Below, piece by piece: positions 14,477 through 15,955 of a stretch of 15,955 nt of DNA. The notes beneath the pieces are model-generated. The model searched no databases. It saw nothing but the letters and a program-made list of their open reading frames with translations, and was not told the DNA's origin. The stretch's first letter is position 1, and every line of letters starts with the position of its first letter. Source of the stretch: an uncultured Clostridia bacterium. Lineage in GTDB: Bacteria; Bacillota; Clostridia; TANB77; CAG-508. The DNA lies in assembly GCA_948857205.1 (NCBI GenBank), contig CAQPRV010000121.1, forward strand, positions 1-15,955, read 5' to 3'. The position numbers and the translations under genes were made by a program.

Positions 14477-14528
14477 TACAATTGCTAGCCCTTTGACATT
14501 TTCTCATCCTTACAGTCGAAAACTCAAA
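14477..14528 (-). repeat. Right copy of the flanking repeat, with a longer related segment
   Basis: The reverse complement of 14477-14502 matches 8848-8873 at 23 of 26 positions, sharing GCTAGCAATT. The wider minus-strand segment (14528 to 14479) reads TTTGAGTTTTCGACTGTAAG and on to GGGCTAGCAATTG, and it aligns loosely with plus-strand 15773-15827. I see no gene in 14475-14620. The stretch is GC-richer than its neighbours around 14510-14540. Confidence 0.4.
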
Positions 14529-14622
14529 TCGGGCGAGAACAAATTAAAGAAAGCTCATTTATCTTAAAAATAATAACATCTATCATAATAAACTTGTAAA
14601 ATATAGAAATAGTTAAGAGATA

Positions 14623-14631
14623 TGTTATAAT
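14623..14631 (+). promoter_or_regulatory. Extended -10 promoter of the LytTR operon
   Basis: TGTTATAAT fits TGnTATAAT exactly. No good -35 hexamer lies 17 nt upstream, as is usual for extended -10 promoters and for promoters that need an activator. The predicted start is near 14638, giving a leader of only about 14 nt before the ATG at 14652. Confidence 0.6.
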
Positions 14632-14651
14632 ATACTTAAGAGGTGAAAAAA

Positions 14652-15119
14652 ATGGAACTTAAAATAAACACTAATATATCAAATCAATTTAAAGAAGTAT
14701 CAATTACAATAAATGCACCAGAATTATCAGAAGAAATACAAAATATTATAAAATATATTTCAAACATAAATAGTGTACCAAATAATATTTTAGCAAGTAA
14801 AGATAATAAAATTTATTTTATTGATTTAAAAAAAGTAGTATGTTTTTATAGTAAAGAAAAATCAAACTATGTTAGAACAATAGAAGGAAAATATAAAATT
14901 AAATATAAACTTTATGAATTAGAAGAAATATTAAATAAAATAGATTTCATAAGGATTTCTAATTCTTGTATTATAAATATAAATCAAGTAGAATGTTTTG
15001 ATACAAGTATACTTGGAACAGTAATAGTTAAATTAAAGGATAATACACAAGAAAGTGTATCAAAAAGAAATGTTAGCTCAATAATGAAATTATTAAGAGA
15101 AAGGGGGAAGTTAAAATGA
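14652..15119 (+). CDS. LytTR-domain transcriptional regulator without receiver domain
   Basis: A 155-residue protein from ATG at 14652. An N-terminal segment of about 45 residues (with APELSEEIQNIIKYIS) precedes a LytTR DNA-binding domain (about 48-150). Family features are visible: KVVCFYSKEKSNYVRTIEGK, the YKLYELEEILN helix and FIRISNSCIININQVE, then a C-terminal strand and helix. There is no response-regulator receiver domain, so it is not a classical two-component regulator. AAGAGGTG (14638-14645) is 6 nt from this ATG; a GTG at 14643 lies within that ribosome site and is unlikely to be the start. It overlaps the next gene by 4 bp (ATGA), so the two are coupled. LytTR regulators paired this way with a membrane protein usually control their own operon and are held back by the partner. 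Confidence 0.87.
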   Translation: MELKINTNISNQFKEVSITINAPELSEEIQNIIKYISNINSVPNNILASKDNKIYFIDLKKVVCFYSKEKSNYVRTIEGKYKIKYKLYELEEILNKIDFIRISNSCIININQVECFDTSILGTVIVKLKDNTQESVSKRNVSSIMKLLRERGKLK

Positions 15120-15766
15120 AAATAATTATTAAGAAAGTTTTAAAGTCTATTTTAATATTTATAATTTCTACCATTATAATTTATTTGATATTTACGATTT
15201 CTGCTTTTTATAACTGGAGTGTAGAAAATCAAATATTTATTAAATCCGATACATTATTATTAGAACTTAAAAGCGAAAAAATACAAAAATTAGGAGATTA
15301 TGTTGGTAACTATGCTAAATTATTAGAAGAAAGCAAGAATAAAACATATGATGAAGAAAGTAGTAATTATCATTCACTAGGAGAATATTATAATCCATTA
15401 GGTTTTGCAGTATGGCAATATTTTAGTATTGAAATTAGAGAAATTTGGAATAAATACATTACTATATCAATTTTATCTGGTATTTCAATAGTAATAGCAT
15501 ATATAATAATATCTAGTAAAAAAATGAATAATATACTTAAATTTGTATTAGGATATTTTGGAGTGATGTTAATTATTCCTCTAATTTATATGTACATTTT
15601 GACAAATAATTTTTGGGGAATCTTACCTACATATCAAAGTATGCCAAAATATTTTTATATTGGATATACTACTTTATTTATTTTAATGTATTTTATAAAT
15701 TATAAAATTGGTGTAAAAATGACTAAAGAATTAAATAAAAACATAAAAAGTTTAGAAAGTAAATAA
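15116..15766 (+). CDS. Four-helix membrane protein, probable partner/inhibitor of the LytTR regulator
   Basis: A 216-residue membrane protein with hydrophobic helices at about 9-30, 112-133, 139-160 and 174-195. A polar loop of about 80 residues follows the first helix, and a basic tail ends KELNKNIKSLESK. Four helices and coupling to a receiver-less LytTR gene fit the membrane partners of LytTR regulatory systems (the HdrM/BrsM role in Streptococcus mutans, or DUF3021 proteins). It is longer than usual DUF3021 proteins because of the large loop, so family membership is uncertain. If the N-terminus is cytoplasmic the loop faces outside, which would suit a sensor. The start overlaps the regulator stop, with AGGGGGAAG upstream. 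Confidence 0.7.
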   Translation: MKIIIKKVLKSILIFIISTIIIYLIFTISAFYNWSVENQIFIKSDTLLLELKSEKIQKLGDYVGNYAKLLEESKNKTYDEESSNYHSLGEYYNPLGFAVWQYFSIEIREIWNKYITISILSGISIVIAYIIISSKKMNNILKFVLGYFGVMLIIPLIYMYILTNNFWGILPTYQSMPKYFYIGYTTLFILMYFINYKIGVKMTKELNKNIKSLESK

Positions 15767-15772
15767 ATAAAA

Positions 15773-15827
15773 TTCAAGTTTCGACTTTTTGTAAGTGAAG
15801 GTTATAACTAAGTAAATAGCTATTGAC
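15773..15827 (+). repeat. Possible degenerate copy of the 14479-14528 element
   Basis: Just after the last gene, TTCAAGTTTCGACT, GTAAGTGAAG and ATAGCTATTG occur in the same order and similar spacing as TTTGAGTTTTCGACT, GTAAGGATGAG and GCTAGCAATTG on the minus strand at 14528-14479. The match is loose. The rest, 15828-15955, holds a weak hairpin (TATCCTACCT near 15831 with AGGGTAGATA near 15862) and no gene that I can see. Confidence 0.3.
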
Positions 15828-15955
15828 CTATCCTACCTAAGTCCTACAAATCTTGATTTTTAGGGTAGATAATTAAATAAAGGGAAGAAAAATATCTAAA
15901 ATATTTATTCAAATTCTCGGCTGCCTTACAAATATTAAGAAATTCTAATCATATA

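Noticed and set aside
15767..15955. Riboswitch, T-box or other known structured RNA at the right end
   Set aside because: I looked for T-box, purine, c-di-GMP and preQ1 signatures and found none; only a weak hairpin is visible.

Overview
The window is AT-rich DNA (mostly 25-30% G+C by eye) with strong AGGAGG-type ribosome binding sites, frequent TTG and GTG starts, and Firmicutes-type genes: a SpoVB-like flippase, VanW, sortase/LPXTG anchoring, cohesin/dockerin domains and LytTR. It looks like chromosomal DNA of an anaerobic, possibly spore-forming member of the Clostridia, probably from a gut or metagenome source. I cannot name the species.

Layout. 1-503: the first codons of rsmI and a 3' remnant of a tRNA1(Val) methyltransferase gene (trmN6), both on the minus strand. 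The remnant is clearly GC-richer than its surroundings. Beyond it lies a non-coding block with three hairpins and the spoVB terminator. 504-2793 (minus): a vanW-family gene followed by a SpoVB/MOP flippase gene whose start codon lies in a hairpin. 2837-3336 (plus): two sigma-A-type promoters, a 51-residue membrane peptide gene and rpmE (ribosomal protein L31). 3393-3664: a 270-bp near-perfect palindrome that also carries the -35 box of the next promoter. 3703-8836: miaB, an unrecognised gene with mTERF-like repeats, a short doubtful ORF, and mutS, which carries a one-base frameshift near its 3' end.

8997-14429 is the most interesting part, a four-gene surface module: an LPKTG-anchored cohesin-like protein; a class D-like sortase; a secreted glucosaminidase with SH3, two Ig-like domains and a C-terminal dockerin; and a second cohesin-like protein held by a C-terminal membrane helix. 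The parts fit a small cohesin-dockerin assembly in which a peptidoglycan hydrolase docks to a wall-anchored or a membrane-anchored cohesin. A REP-like repeat occurs three times here: as a perfect 40-bp inverted pair between the first two genes, and as a single copy that supplies the start codon and first residues of the dockerin enzyme. A diverged 26-nt sequence sits in inverted orientation just outside the two terminators bounding the module.

14623-15766: an extended -10 promoter drives a LytTR-domain regulator translationally coupled to a four-helix membrane protein, the layout of a LytTR regulatory system. 15767-15955 has no gene that I can see. All functions are inferred by reading motifs; no database search was run.
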